Part shown: one piece after another, positions 27,853 through 37,479 of the stretch
How positions within the stretch are numbered: position 1 is the first letter of the stretch
Layout of the letters: every line of letters begins with the position of its first letter
Assembly: GCA_002483085.1 (NCBI GenBank)
Contig: DLHF01000013.1
Span: 49,809 to 111,129, forward strand
Reading direction: 5' to 3'
Source of the DNA: Ignavibacteria bacterium UBA7675
Lineage (GTDB): Bacteria; Bacteroidota; Ignavibacteria; Kapaibacteriales; UB7675
DNA length: 61,321 nucleotides
Notes under the pieces: model-generated
The model's input: the letters and a program-made list of their open reading frames with translations, nothing else
What the model was told of the DNA's origin: nothing
The model's database searches: none
Position numbers and translations under genes: made by a program

Positions 27853-28500
27853 ATGATTTTCATTGTTATTTCTTCTCCGGCTGGCGATACGGGCGAACCC
27901 GAAATTGCCAACCATTTGTTTGAAAGCGGTTTGCGCCTGTTTCATCTTCGCAAGCCCGACTGGGATGAGGCGCAAATGCGGTGGTATATCGAGCGCATTG
28001 AGCCGCAATATCACTCGCGGATAGCGCTGCACTCGCATCATGATCTCGCGAGTGAGCTCAGCGTTGGTGGTCTGCATTTTCCGGAGTGGTCGCTGCATGG
28101 CTGCGGTGATGTGGACGATTTTCAGTCGATGGAATACTGGAAAGAGCAGCGCCCCGATCTGCGGCTTTCCACGTCGTTCCACTCGCTTACAGACTTGGAG
28201 CACGAGGAATCGCCTTCGGATTATGTGTTCTTTAGCCCTGTGTTTGCCAGTGTATCTAAGCCTGGGCACCGTCCGCTTGCAGAGCCGCACGAGCTACAGG
28301 CTGCACTGCGCAGAATGCACTACAATGTCGTTGGTTTGGGCGGGATTACTGCTGCTACCGTCGAGAGGGTAGCCGACCTCGGTTTTGCGGGTTGTGCTGT
28401 GCTTGGTTCGGTGTGGCAGAGCGGCGATCCTGTGCAGAATTGCCGGGAATTACTGGAAGCTGTCGACAGAATAGAAGAAAAGGTCAGTAGCGTGCCATAG
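27853..28500 (+). CDS. TenI-like thiamine phosphate synthase family protein
   Basis: A 215-residue TIM-barrel protein from the ATG at 27853 (the frame opens at 27769; an AAGAGCAG tract just before 27853 favours the later start). Family motifs are LFHLRKPDW, LHSHHDLASEL, FFSPVFASVSKPGH and GLGGITAATVERV. The Asn-Asp pair typical of a true ThiE (IINDN in the operon copy) is replaced by LHSHHD, so it is more likely a TenI-type thiazole tautomerase or another homologue than a second TMP synthase. Its 3' end overlaps the convergent thiF gene by 17 bases. Confidence 0.82.
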   Translation: MIFIVISSPAGDTGEPEIANHLFESGLRLFHLRKPDWDEAQMRWYIERIEPQYHSRIALHSHHDLASELSVGGLHFPEWSLHGCGDVDDFQSMEYWKEQRPDLRLSTSFHSLTDLEHEESPSDYVFFSPVFASVSKPGHRPLAEPHELQAALRRMHYNVVGLGGITAATVERVADLGFAGCAVLGSVWQSGDPVQNCRELLEAVDRIEEKVSSVP

Positions 28501-29590
28501 ATGGATCGGCTTCCATAGCCCATCTATCTATGCCGCCTGCAAGCGTGAGAATATTTGTGTAGCCGTGTTGTGCCAACAGCGCGGCTGCACGACTGCTACG
28601 CACACCTTTGTGGCAATACAGCACAACTTGCTGGTCGCGTGGGATTTCTTCTTTTCGCTCTTGGAGGGTGTCGACGGGGATGAGAACACCACCGAGCGAG
28701 CACAACGCGCGCTCTTCGTGCGTGCGCACATCCACAAGAAACATCGGTTCGCGCTGAAGTCGCTCTCGCAGTTCCGGAGCGCTGATGTCGTTGGTGCGTG
28801 CCGGGCTGCAAAATGCTTTGTCTGCTGCTGGTGTAGCTGCATGCTCCAATCGGGGAATGTCGAGCTGCATAGTCTGCATGGTAAGGGCATTCAGAATGAG
28901 CAGCTTCCCAGCGAGAATATCGCCCGCGCCGAGAATAATTTTCAGCACTTCGTTGGCCTGCAAGCATCCCACAATGCCGGGAAGTACGCCGAGCACACCG
29001 AGTTCGGAGCAGGAGGGCGAGTCGCGCGGATCCGGTGGTTCTGGATACAAACAGCGATATGTAGCCGAGCCTTTGTAATTGAACACCGCCACCTGTCCTT
29101 CAAAGCCCAGCACCGAGCCAAAGACGAGCGGCTTGCCGAGAGCCACGCTTGTATCATTGAGCAGATAGCGCGTGGGAAAATTATCCGACCCATCCACAAC
29201 AATATCAAATTCTGCTACGAGAGTGGCAGCATTGTCCGCAGTGATAAACGCCGGGTATTCAATAATATCCACAAGTGGGTTGAGCTCTGCAAGCCGCTGT
29301 GCTGCAGCCCGCACTTTAGGCGTGCCTACATCCGCTGTCGAGTACAGCACTTGGCGCTGAAGATTGCTCATGTCCACAGCATCGCCATCGGCAATACCAA
29401 TGGTGCCAACGCCTGCGGCTGCCAGATACTGCAACACAGGACAGCCCAAGCCGCCAGCACCTACAACGAGCACTCGTGCCGACTTCAGCAGTTTTTGTCC
29501 TTCATAGCCGACTTCTGGCAGCGCGAGATGCCTGCTATAGCGCGTGTGTTCTGCCTCGGTCAGTTGAACGCCGGATCCCAGTCCTTCCAT
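28484..29590 (-). CDS. thiF: ThiF/MoeB-family adenylyltransferase fused to a rhodanese domain
   Basis: A 368-residue fusion. Residues 1-250 are an E1-like adenylyltransferase: nucleotide loop VVGAGGLGCP (44-49), DMSNLQRQ, VDGSDNF and the SPSCSELGVLGV segment with Cys194. Residues 268-360 are a rhodanese domain with LYCHKGVRSSRA (Cys326). It activates the ThiS C-terminus by adenylation, and the rhodanese can deliver sulfur to make ThiS-thiocarboxylate. The usual zinc CxxC is broken: Thr177 replaces the first Cys (ATYRC) and the second pair is absent. It is last in the thi operon, overlaps thiH by 31 bases and meets the convergent TenI gene. MoeB activity cannot be excluded. Confidence 0.86.
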   Translation of the reverse strand: MEGLGSGVQLTEAEHTRYSRHLALPEVGYEGQKLLKSARVLVVGAGGLGCPVLQYLAAAGVGTIGIADGDAVDMSNLQRQVLYSTADVGTPKVRAAAQRLAELNPLVDIIEYPAFITADNAATLVAEFDIVVDGSDNFPTRYLLNDTSVALGKPLVFGSVLGFEGQVAVFNYKGSATYRCLYPEPPDPRDSPSCSELGVLGVLPGIVGCLQANEVLKIILGAGDILAGKLLILNALTMQTMQLDIPRLEHAATPAADKAFCSPARTNDISAPELRERLQREPMFLVDVRTHEERALCSLGGVLIPVDTLQERKEEIPRDQQVVLYCHKGVRSSRAAALLAQHGYTNILTLAGGIDRWAMEADPSMARY

Positions 29591-30669
29591 ACTACATCAT
29601 ATCCCTGTGAAGTAATCATGTGCGCTATTTGTTGCGGCGTGCGTTCGTCGGATACCTCGAACTGTTCCAAAGCCTCTAATTCCGAGGCATAGCCACCTGG
29701 ATCGGTACGCGAGCCCGCACTCATAGTCGTGGCACCGATTCTAAAAATATTATTGCGGAATCGCTCGCTTTCGCGGGTTGATACCGAGAGCTCTACTTCC
29801 TCGTTCAGCAGCCTGTACGCGCAAATGAGCTGTACTAATTCGCGGTCGGACATCACCGAGACTGGCGCGGCCAACCCCTCGGCGGGGCGCAGACGCGGAA
29901 AGGAAATCGAGTAGCGTGTTTTCCAGTACGTGCGCTCCAAGTAGCCGAGATGCAGCGCTGTAAAAAACGTATCGGTGCGCCAGTCGTCGAGCCCGAGCAG
30001 CACGCCAAGTCCTATCTTATGCACACCGGCTTTACCCAAGCGGTCGGGGGTATCGAGCCGGTAGTAAAAGTTCGACTTTTTGCCCTTTGGGTGGTGTTCC
30101 TTGTAGCGGTCGCGGTGGTAGGTTTCCTGGTACACGAGCACAGCGCTCAGCCCGAGCGGCATCAATCGCTCGTAGGCTTCGCGGTCCAATGGCTGCACTT
30201 CCATAGAAATATGCGAAAAGTGCGGTCGCAAAAGCTCCAGCGCATGAGCGAAGTAGTCCACTCCCACCGTGTGAGTAGCTTCGCCGGTGACAAGCAGCAC
30301 ATGGTCGTAGCCATACGACTTGATAATCTCGACCTCGCGCAGTATTTGCTCGTCGGTAAGAGTGGTGCGGGGGATTTTATTGTGGAGGCTGAAGCCGCAG
30401 TAGGTGCAGATATTCTGGCACTCGTTGGACAGGTACATGGGGATATACATCTGCACGGTGCGGCCAAAGCGCTTTTGCGTAAGCCTGCTGCTCTCGGCGG
30501 CCATCGGTTCTAAATAGGGAAGAGCGGCGGGCGAAATCAGCGCCTTAAAGTCTTCGAGCGTGCGTGTGCTTTTGTGCAGCGCTTCTTCTACATCGGCTGC
30601 TGTTTTGGCGTAAATCCCGTCGCGGATGTCCTGCCAGTTATATGTATCGAAAATATCGCGAAATGCCAT
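29560..30669 (-). CDS. thiH: 2-iminoacetate synthase (tyrosine lyase)
   Basis: A 369-residue radical SAM enzyme. The 4Fe-4S ligands are CQNICTYC (Cys84, Cys88, Cys91) followed by GFSLHNKIPR, with HVLLVTGEATH and SMEVQPLDREAYE downstream; the C-terminal half matches the ThiH/BATS region. ThiH cleaves tyrosine to dehydroglycine, the glycine-imine used by ThiG for thiazole synthesis under low-oxygen conditions, so this pathway needs no ThiO. Position between thiG and thiF fits the operon logic. The start is separated from thiG by 67 bases; the stop overlaps the thiF start. Confidence 0.95.
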   Translation of the reverse strand: MAFRDIFDTYNWQDIRDGIYAKTAADVEEALHKSTRTLEDFKALISPAALPYLEPMAAESSRLTQKRFGRTVQMYIPMYLSNECQNICTYCGFSLHNKIPRTTLTDEQILREVEIIKSYGYDHVLLVTGEATHTVGVDYFAHALELLRPHFSHISMEVQPLDREAYERLMPLGLSAVLVYQETYHRDRYKEHHPKGKKSNFYYRLDTPDRLGKAGVHKIGLGVLLGLDDWRTDTFFTALHLGYLERTYWKTRYSISFPRLRPAEGLAAPVSVMSDRELVQLICAYRLLNEEVELSVSTRESERFRNNIFRIGATTMSAGSRTDPGGYASELEALEQFEVSDERTPQQIAHMITSQGYDVVWKDWDPAFN

Positions 30670-30736
30670 GATCGTCTATCCTGTCGGATGATCTGAAAAC
30701 TGTGATACAGAGAACAGTGCCAAACAATGTGCAAAT

Positions 30737-31510
30737 TTACTCTTCCAGAAAAGCCGTGAGCGGACTGCTCGCCACTGCCTGTTGTATTTGCTGGCCGAGT
30801 TGTGCTTCATAGGCTGTGCGGCCTGCTTCTACGGCTTGGCGGAATGCTCCGGCCATACGCACCGGATCGGGCGACACGGCAATCGCCGTATTCACAAGCA
30901 CTGCCGCCGCGCCCATTTCCATCGCTGCGGCTGCGTGCGACGGCGCTCCTATGCCTGCATCCACGACCACCGGCACACTACTTTGCTCGATAATAATGCG
31001 CAGAAAGTCGCGTGTTTGCAGGCCGCCATTGCTGCCAATAGGCGAGCCGAGCGGCATCACTGCCGCCACGCCCACGTCTTCGAGGCGTTTGCACAGCACG
31101 GGGTCGGCGTGGATATACGGCAGGACGACAAAGCCTAATTTTACTAATTCTTCAGCCGCCTGAAGTGTTTCGATGGGGTCTGGCAGGAGGTACTTGGGGT
31201 CGGGATGAATCTCTAACTTCAGCCAGTGAGTTTCCAACGCTTCGCGTGCGAGCTGCGCTGCAAACACCGCTTCGCGAGCAGTTCGGGCTCCCGAAGTATT
31301 GGGCAGCAGGCTGAACTGCTCGTGATCTAAATGCGTGAGAATATTGTCGTCGTCGGTATGCCGTATGTCGATGCGTTTGAGCGCTGTTGTCACTAATTCC
31401 GAGCCGGAAGCGAGCAGTGCCTCGCGCATGAGTGCCGGGGAGCTGAATTTTCCTGTGCCTGTAAATAGCCGGGACGTAAATGTTTTATCGCGAAGAACCA
31501 GGGGTTGCAT
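30737..31510 (-). CDS. thiG: Thiazole synthase
   Basis: A 257-residue TIM barrel if started at the ATG at 31510 (MQPLVLRDKTFTSRLFTGTGKF), the correct family length; the frame opens upstream inside thiE. The Schiff-base lysine is in LKLEI (Lys98), and VPVVVDAGIGAPSHAA, MEMGAAAVLVNTAIA are the phosphate-binding motifs. ThiG combines deoxyxylulose 5-phosphate, dehydroglycine from ThiH and sulfur from ThiS-thiocarboxylate into the thiazole phosphate. The start lies 26 bases inside the end of thiE, so translation is probably coupled. Confidence 0.95.
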   Translation of the reverse strand: MQPLVLRDKTFTSRLFTGTGKFSSPALMREALLASGSELVTTALKRIDIRHTDDDNILTHLDHEQFSLLPNTSGARTAREAVFAAQLAREALETHWLKLEIHPDPKYLLPDPIETLQAAEELVKLGFVVLPYIHADPVLCKRLEDVGVAAVMPLGSPIGSNGGLQTRDFLRIIIEQSSVPVVVDAGIGAPSHAAAAMEMGAAAVLVNTAIAVSPDPVRMAGAFRQAVEAGRTAYEAQLGQQIQQAVASSPLTAFLEE

Positions 31511-32174
31511 AGCTCTGTCCTTGTGCCGCTTGTGCGGCGTGAAGTTCATGGAGAAATTGTTCTGCTGCTTGTGCCGGATTGTGCGCCGCGTTGATTGCCG
31601 AGGAAACTGCAATGCCGTGAGCGCCTGTCTGTATGAGCTGTGCGGTATCGCCGGGCGCAATGCCGCCAATGGCAATCACGGGGATATGCAGGCCAGCACG
31701 GGTGCACTGGTCGAGGATGGCATGGTAGCCACCGAGGCCGAGCACCGGGCTCAATTTTTCTTTTGTTGTCGTAAATCGGAAAGGGCCGAGGCCAATGTAG
31801 TCCACGCCCGCATCAGCAAGGCGCACTATGTCGCTGAATGTGTTGGCTGTGCCGCCGATAATTGCATCCGGGTCGAGCATAGCACGGGCTTGTTGCGGAG
31901 GCATATCCTCTTTGCCGAGGTGGACACCGTCGGCTCCGAGTTCTACCGCCAGCGCTGTGTTGTCGTTGATGATAAACACTGCGCCGTGTGTTCTGCACAC
32001 CTGCTGCGTGGCCACAGCTTGGCGTCGCCACTCATCCGCCGATGTGTTCTTTACGCGCAGTTGCACCCAGCGCACACCGCCGCTGCACGCTGCTTCTGCA
32101 CATTGAGCATGTGTGTTGTCGCCAATGGCCTGCGTAATATAGTGCAGGCGCGCTATGGAGTGTTGTGTTGCCAT
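31485..32174 (-). CDS. thiE: Thiamine phosphate synthase
   Basis: A 229-residue TIM-barrel enzyme with the full ThiE motif set: WVQLRVKN, FIINDNTALAVELGADGVHLGKEDMP, GLGPFRFTTTKEKLSP (diphosphate loop) and IAIGGIAPGD. It joins the pyrimidine diphosphate made by ThiD with the thiazole phosphate made by ThiG. Its start overlaps the thiD stop by one base (TAATG), indicating tight coupling; it also overlaps the thiG start by 26 bases. Confidence 0.95.
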   Translation of the reverse strand: MATQHSIARLHYITQAIGDNTHAQCAEAACSGGVRWVQLRVKNTSADEWRRQAVATQQVCRTHGAVFIINDNTALAVELGADGVHLGKEDMPPQQARAMLDPDAIIGGTANTFSDIVRLADAGVDYIGLGPFRFTTTKEKLSPVLGLGGYHAILDQCTRAGLHIPVIAIGGIAPGDTAQLIQTGAHGIAVSSAINAAHNPAQAAEQFLHELHAAQAAQGQSYATPGSSR

Positions 32175-32929
32175 TATCGCTTGTGAAAGCCGAGCAAACC
32201 CGGCGTACTTTCTAAAAATCGCGTTGTGTAGCGTTTAGCTCGCAAGCATGCCCGGTGTAGCGGAAAGCCTTCGGCAAGGGCTGAGGTCAGCGCTGCCGAG
32301 AGCACGCAACCAGAGCCGTGTTTTGCATGGACAGCCGTAGTTTTGGGCCGGTACGACCGCGTCCATTCGCTTGTTACGAGGTAGTCGTAGCCCCGAGCTG
32401 CATCGTTGTGCCCGCCTTTGAGGAGCACTGCACACCATGCGCCAAGGCGCGACGCCGCTTCTGTCGCTGTCCAGTCGCCGGGCACTAATTCCAGCATTTC
32501 TGTCCAGTTCGGCGTTATCACCGAAAGCGAGCGGGCGATATGTTCCAGCGTTGTGCCGTCGATACCGCTGTGGAAGCGGAAGCCCGCGCTGGCACTCATC
32601 ACGGGGTCCCATACGATGTGCATTTGTGGGTTTACTTCGCGCAGCCGCCCGATGGCTTTCGACAGGACATCAGTCGTCCCGGTCAAGCCTATTTTTGCAG
32701 CCGAAATTGTATAGCGCTCCAGCAGCACGTCGAGCTGGGCAGCAATGCTGTCCCACGGAAGCCAGTCCACGCCGTCGAATCTGCTTTCGTGCTGGTAGGT
32801 AATACCCGTTGTAACGCCGAGCCCTATAAGGCGGTGCATCTCAAATGTTTTGATATCGGCGAGAACGCCTGCGCCACCGCTTGGGTCAAATCCCGCAATC
32901 GAAAGAACACAGGGTCGTTTTTGAGCCAT
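32174..32929 (-). CDS. thiD: Hydroxymethylpyrimidine/phosphomethylpyrimidine kinase
   Basis: From the ATG at 32929 (MAQKRPCVLSIAGFDPSGGAG) this is a 251-residue ribokinase-fold kinase, the standard ThiD length; an upstream extension in the same frame reads through the dispersed repeat and is unlikely. Motifs are AGFDPSGGAGVLADIKTFE, VWDPVMSASAG and the C-terminal KHGSGCVLSAAL anion-hole loop. It phosphorylates HMP twice to HMP-PP for ThiE. A 292-base gap containing dispersed element G separates it from thiC, the largest gap in the operon. Confidence 0.93.
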   Translation of the reverse strand: MAQKRPCVLSIAGFDPSGGAGVLADIKTFEMHRLIGLGVTTGITYQHESRFDGVDWLPWDSIAAQLDVLLERYTISAAKIGLTGTTDVLSKAIGRLREVNPQMHIVWDPVMSASAGFRFHSGIDGTTLEHIARSLSVITPNWTEMLELVPGDWTATEAASRLGAWCAVLLKGGHNDAARGYDYLVTSEWTRSYRPKTTAVHAKHGSGCVLSAALTSALAEGFPLHRACLRAKRYTTRFLESTPGLLGFHKR

Positions 32930-32997
32930 TGTATCTACTGCCTGTAAAAGTGGGGAATATGTTGTTCGCCATTGGTCTCCGGCCAGCCGTGTTGTCT

Positions 32998-33205
32998 TGG
33001 CACCGCGCGGCACCCCCGCCTCGTGGCTGTTTTACCCGTTGATTCGCTCATTGTTGAGGAGCCTACGGTACACCGCAGTACAGTGGGCTGATTGTGCTTT
33101 CGGCTTTTGGTTGCTACCTCGGCGGCAGGCGCTTGGCCAGCGGAAAAGCGGATGTGCGACCGGCGACAGCGACCGGGCGCCTGTGCAGAGACGCCCGTGC
33201 CACAC
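32998..33205 (+). repeat. Dispersed intergenic element, copy G (inside the thi operon)
   Basis: Left module GGCACCGCGCGGCACC and GCCTCGTGGCTGT (about 32998-33030), then TTGGCCAGCGGAAAAGCGGA, core GCGACCGGCGACAGCGAC and terminal GACGCCCGTGCCACA (ending 33204). The terminal block is 17 bases after the thiC stop. Stem GGGCG/CGCCC on the thi-sense strand. Confidence 0.78.
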
Positions 33206-33221
33206 ATCATCACCACTGCAA

Positions 33222-35084
<1,863 letters not shown>

Positions 35085-35116
35085 CGTCGTATTCCGAAGC
35101 GTGAAGAAGAAGTTAT

Positions 35117-35320
35117 TTACCCACCCTGCGTAGCGCGGATGACCGTGAGCTTGTCGTTGTCCTGAAGAGAAGTAGCAGCCCACTCCGTGCGGGGAACTAC
35201 CGTGCTGTTCACAGCCACAGCCACACCGCGCGCTGCTTCGATCTGAAGCGATGCCAATGTTTCGGCAATCGTTGCCGTGTTGTGGAGCTCGTGTTGTGTA
35301 TTATTAACAAATACGACCAT
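35117..35320 (-). CDS. thiS: Sulfur carrier protein ThiS
   Basis: A 67-residue beta-grasp protein (MVVFVNNTQHELHNTATIAE) ending in the essential Gly-Gly (RATQGG). ThiF adenylates this tail and it then carries sulfur as a thiocarboxylate for ThiG. The frame is open further upstream, but the start at 35320 fits the family length exactly and lies just after the riboswitch leader. First gene of the operon, 32 bases before thiC. Confidence 0.94.
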   Translation of the reverse strand: MVVFVNNTQHELHNTATIAETLASLQIEAARGVAVAVNSTVVPRTEWAATSLQDNDKLTVIRATQGG

Positions 35321-35330
35321 GCCATCTCTC

Positions 35331-35507
35331 GCGGAGTTGTGGAACAGACAAACAATACACTTCAGGGGGAATACCTGTAGAAAAGAAAGCGCGGAAGGGG
35401 GAGGAAGCGCAGGTACTTTTCCCTTCGGCAGTACGAACTGCATCAGGTTCAAAGGGTATAATCTCAGTTCCCACATGCCCGAGGGCGTGGAAACACCCCT
35501 AAAGTCG
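35331..35507. repeat. Direct repeat carrying the TPP riboswitch, copy 1 (177 bases)
   Basis: Nearly identical to 36480-36655. It spans the 5' leader from just before the thiS start to the beginning of the riboswitch. The few differences are one deleted G and about four substitutions. Confidence 0.92.
35415..35505 (-). promoter_or_regulatory. TPP riboswitch controlling the thi operon
   Basis: Minus-strand sequence shows the THI-box landmarks in order: GGGGTG near the 5' end, CTGAGA, TATACCCTTTGAACCTGAT and a closing GAAGGGAAAAGT that pairs with ACTTTAGGGG. It lies 95 bases before thiS. The platform downstream contains a GCGC...GCGC pair before TTTCTTTT, possibly a terminator, but sequestration of translation is also possible. 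Confidence 0.96.
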
Positions 35508-35510
35508 AAA

Positions 35511-35542
35511 CAAAAATAGAAGAAGTTTATTGAAAAGCAAAA
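35511..35542 (-). promoter_or_regulatory. Promoter of the thi operon
   Basis: Minus strand: TTTTG (35542-35538), 19-base spacer, TATTTTTG (35518-35511), directly before the riboswitch. Matches the Bacteroidota pattern exactly. Confidence 0.7.
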
Positions 35543-35871
35543 TTCCTTGTAGAAATGCAAGTCTGACGGCTGGGAAAGCGGGTTCCAGAATCGGGGCAAA
35601 AGGTTCGCAATCCGCCATTCTGCCAATTTTTCACAAAGTGCTGATCAGAAAATAGGCATGTAGATGCTTGTGGGGAAGGTTTCTGAAACCGTGATAATAC
35701 TGGAAAAGTGGTAGAGCAAAGGTTTGTAGAGAGAGGTAGTTTGCTTCTGTAGTTGATGCCGATAGAACTCTGTGCCATCGGTTGGCTGTCGAGAACAGTC
35801 GTGTGGTCTGGGGAACAGTCCTGTCGGTGTATCAACAAAATAAATATCAATTTTAGTTTTATGGAGTTTTT
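35543..35871. other. Gene-free stretch before the ricin-type lectin
   Basis: No supported coding sequence on either strand. A GGAG element lies just before the lectin ATG; no clear promoter pair was recognised. Confidence 0.5.
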
Positions 35872-36282
35872 ATGTCTCTTCCTTTATTTATTCACACCCG
35901 GCTCAACGATTATGTTCTTGACGTAGCAGGCGAGCGGACAAAGCCCGGCACCCCGGTCATTGCGTATCCTAAAAAGAGTGTAAACTATCAAAACCAACTC
36001 TGGACATACAGCGGCGACTATATTGTCAGCTATCTGAATGGTCTTGTTCTTACGGTAGACGGCGACAATAATATTGTGATGGAGGCTATGAATCCGCAGA
36101 TAGGCGATCAGCAAAAATGGTTTATGGCTGATGGAGGATTCATCGTGAACCAAGGCACTGGTCTCGTTCTTGATGTCAAAGGAAATAATCCTGAACCGAG
36201 GACACCAATAATTGCGTACACGCGTAAAAATCCTCCTGCTCCAAACCAGACCTGGTGGGTGGAATCGTCGCCTTCGTCGTAA
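35872..36282 (+). CDS. Ricin-type beta-trefoil lectin domain protein
   Basis: A 136-residue single-domain protein with three repeats, each ending in a Q-x-W type motif: NQLWTY, DQQKWFM and NQTWWV, and each containing a hydrophobic L-D/T-V core (YVLDVAG, LVLTVDG, LVLDVKG). This is the ricin B / CBM13 fold, which binds sugars. There is no signal peptide, so it is predicted cytosolic and unfused. GGAG precedes the ATG by about six bases. It sits alone between two direct repeats that each carry a TPP riboswitch. Carbohydrate specificity unknown. Confidence 0.85.
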   Translation: MSLPLFIHTRLNDYVLDVAGERTKPGTPVIAYPKKSVNYQNQLWTYSGDYIVSYLNGLVLTVDGDNNIVMEAMNPQIGDQQKWFMADGGFIVNQGTGLVLDVKGNNPEPRTPIIAYTRKNPPAPNQTWWVESSPSS

Positions 36283-36316
36283 TCCCAAGGTACTATATAT
36301 AGTTATATAACCTTCA

Positions 36317-36372
36317 AGAGCCGCTCTGGAATTGTGTATGCTTTATGAGCACACAGATTCGAGGGCGGCTCT
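36317..36372 (+). terminator. Long imperfect hairpin after the lectin gene
   Basis: Stem AGAGCCGC / GCGGCTCT continued by GAAT/ATTC and GTGT/ACAC. It begins 34 bases after the lectin stop. No strong T-run follows, so it may stabilise the 3' end instead of terminating. Confidence 0.55.
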
Positions 36373-36479
36373 GTTGTCTATTTACAGCAGAACAGAGATA
36401 CCGAAAATCCCGTGCGATAGCACGCGCCACTTGTTTGAATCTGGTATAGAGTGTCAGCGATATTTTGGCGACAGGCCGA

Positions 36480-36655
36480 GCGGAGTTGTGGAACAGACAA
36501 ACAATACACTTCAGGGGGAATACCTGTAGAAAAGAAAGCGCGGAAGGGGGAGAAGCGCAGGTGCTTTTTCCTTCGGCAGTACGAACTGCATCAGGTTCAA
36601 AGGGTATAATCTCAGTTTCCACATGCCCGAGGGCGTGGAAACACCCCTAAAGTCG
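36480..36655. repeat. Direct repeat carrying the TPP riboswitch, copy 2 (176 bases)
   Basis: About 97% identical to 35331-35507. Beyond the repeat the promoter region is still alignable (TTTTG, 19 bases, TATCTCTA) but the -7 box has lost TTTG. No thiS start codon follows; the sequence diverges just before it. Confidence 0.92.
36563..36653 (-). promoter_or_regulatory. Orphan TPP riboswitch (duplicate)
   Basis: All conserved THI-box segments are intact (GGGGTG, CTGAGA, ACCCTTTGAACCTGAT, GAAGGAAAAAGC), so it should still fold and bind TPP. Downstream on the same strand lies no thi gene, only the antisense side of the ricin-type lectin gene. Confidence 0.93.
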
Positions 36656-36759
36656 CGGTAGAGATAGGGGAAGTTTGGAAGAAAACAAAATTTGTGCTGC
36701 TGTATGATCTTTTGCCGAGTGCATGGTTCTGTTCTTTCAAGTTGAATGCCGTTTAAAAG

Positions 36760-37287
36760 TCATTGCGATGACGAATGAAGGAGATGGCCAAGAGATAGGA
36801 GAAAGAGAATACCTGCTATTATAAGAATCAAGCTGGGAAGAAGGATAACTAAAGCAGCTACAATCGGCGAGATAGAAAATTCCGCCAGAATGCTGCGCCG
36901 GGAGCAATGGAGGATTACTACTGTATAGAAGGGCAATGCGGGCAACACAATGATCCACCCCCCAAAAAAGAGCAGAAGTGAGAAGAGAAAGGATGGTAAG
37001 AGAAGAGAAGCAAACAGTATCCATCCGACCTTGCTTTTGTTTCGGAGTAAAAAAACGGATGCTGCCGAGCTGATAAGAGCGTAATAGTACAGTGCTGCAA
37101 AAAGATATCCACCGCTGTTCACTACCTCATATACGGGCACTGCGCCGGTGAGCGCCAGCACTGTGTTGATGATAGCCGCATATTCGAGCAGCACGATGCC
37201 TTTGGAACCTGCGGTTTTCTTTACCAAACTCCAGAGAATATCGGGTGTATCGTCGGAAGTATAGCGCTCTTTGTGTGGGTTGGTCAT
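36760..37287 (-). CDS. Multi-pass membrane protein of unknown function
   Basis: A 175-residue protein from the ATG at 37287 (MTNPHKERYTSDDTPD); the same frame opens at 37428 but the extra part has no family or coding feel. After a polar 35-residue N-terminus come four or five hydrophobic helices (about 38-58, 66-85, 91-120, 140-168) separated by short charged turns. No recognised domain. It is convergent with nothing and lies 192 bases from the LCP-like gene on the same strand. Confidence 0.6.
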   Translation of the reverse strand: MTNPHKERYTSDDTPDILWSLVKKTAGSKGIVLLEYAAIINTVLALTGAVPVYEVVNSGGYLFAALYYYALISSAASVFLLRNKSKVGWILFASLLLPSFLFSLLLFFGGWIIVLPALPFYTVVILHCSRRSILAEFSISPIVAALVILLPSLILIIAGILFLLSLGHLLHSSSQ

Positions 37288-37479
37288 AGGAGTTTCTGAT
37301 GATGTGCTTACTGCCGCCCGGGGATGTTCTCTGTGCCGTCTGGTAAATGCAGCATCGTATGGGGCGTAGCGGACGCCAAAATGGCAACCAATGTGTTCTG
37401 GCAATGTACCTTGGTATTGATAACACAACAGGCGCAGATTGCTCCACGCCTGCTCTGCATTTTTTTACTGCCAGTTTGC

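Larger units (their letters stand above)
36373..36759. other. Gene-free stretch containing the duplicated riboswitch
   Basis: Holds repeat copy 2 and an orphan TPP riboswitch on the minus strand. The only open frame there runs across the riboswitch and is not a gene. Confidence 0.6.

Noticed and set aside
28565..29692. 375-codon plus-strand open frame
   Set aside because: Antisense shadow of thiF with its clear adenylyltransferase and rhodanese motifs on the other strand.
32174..33013. Longer thiD start at 33013
   Set aside because: The extra 28 codons fall in the dispersed element region and add nothing like the ThiD N-terminus.
35117..35626. Extended thiS frame of 169 codons
   Set aside because: The extra 102 codons are translated riboswitch and leader sequence; ThiS is normally about 66 residues.
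36314..36622. 102-codon minus-strand open frame over the second riboswitch
   Set aside because: Shares its sequence with the untranslated leader of thiS, so it is a by-product of the duplicated riboswitch.
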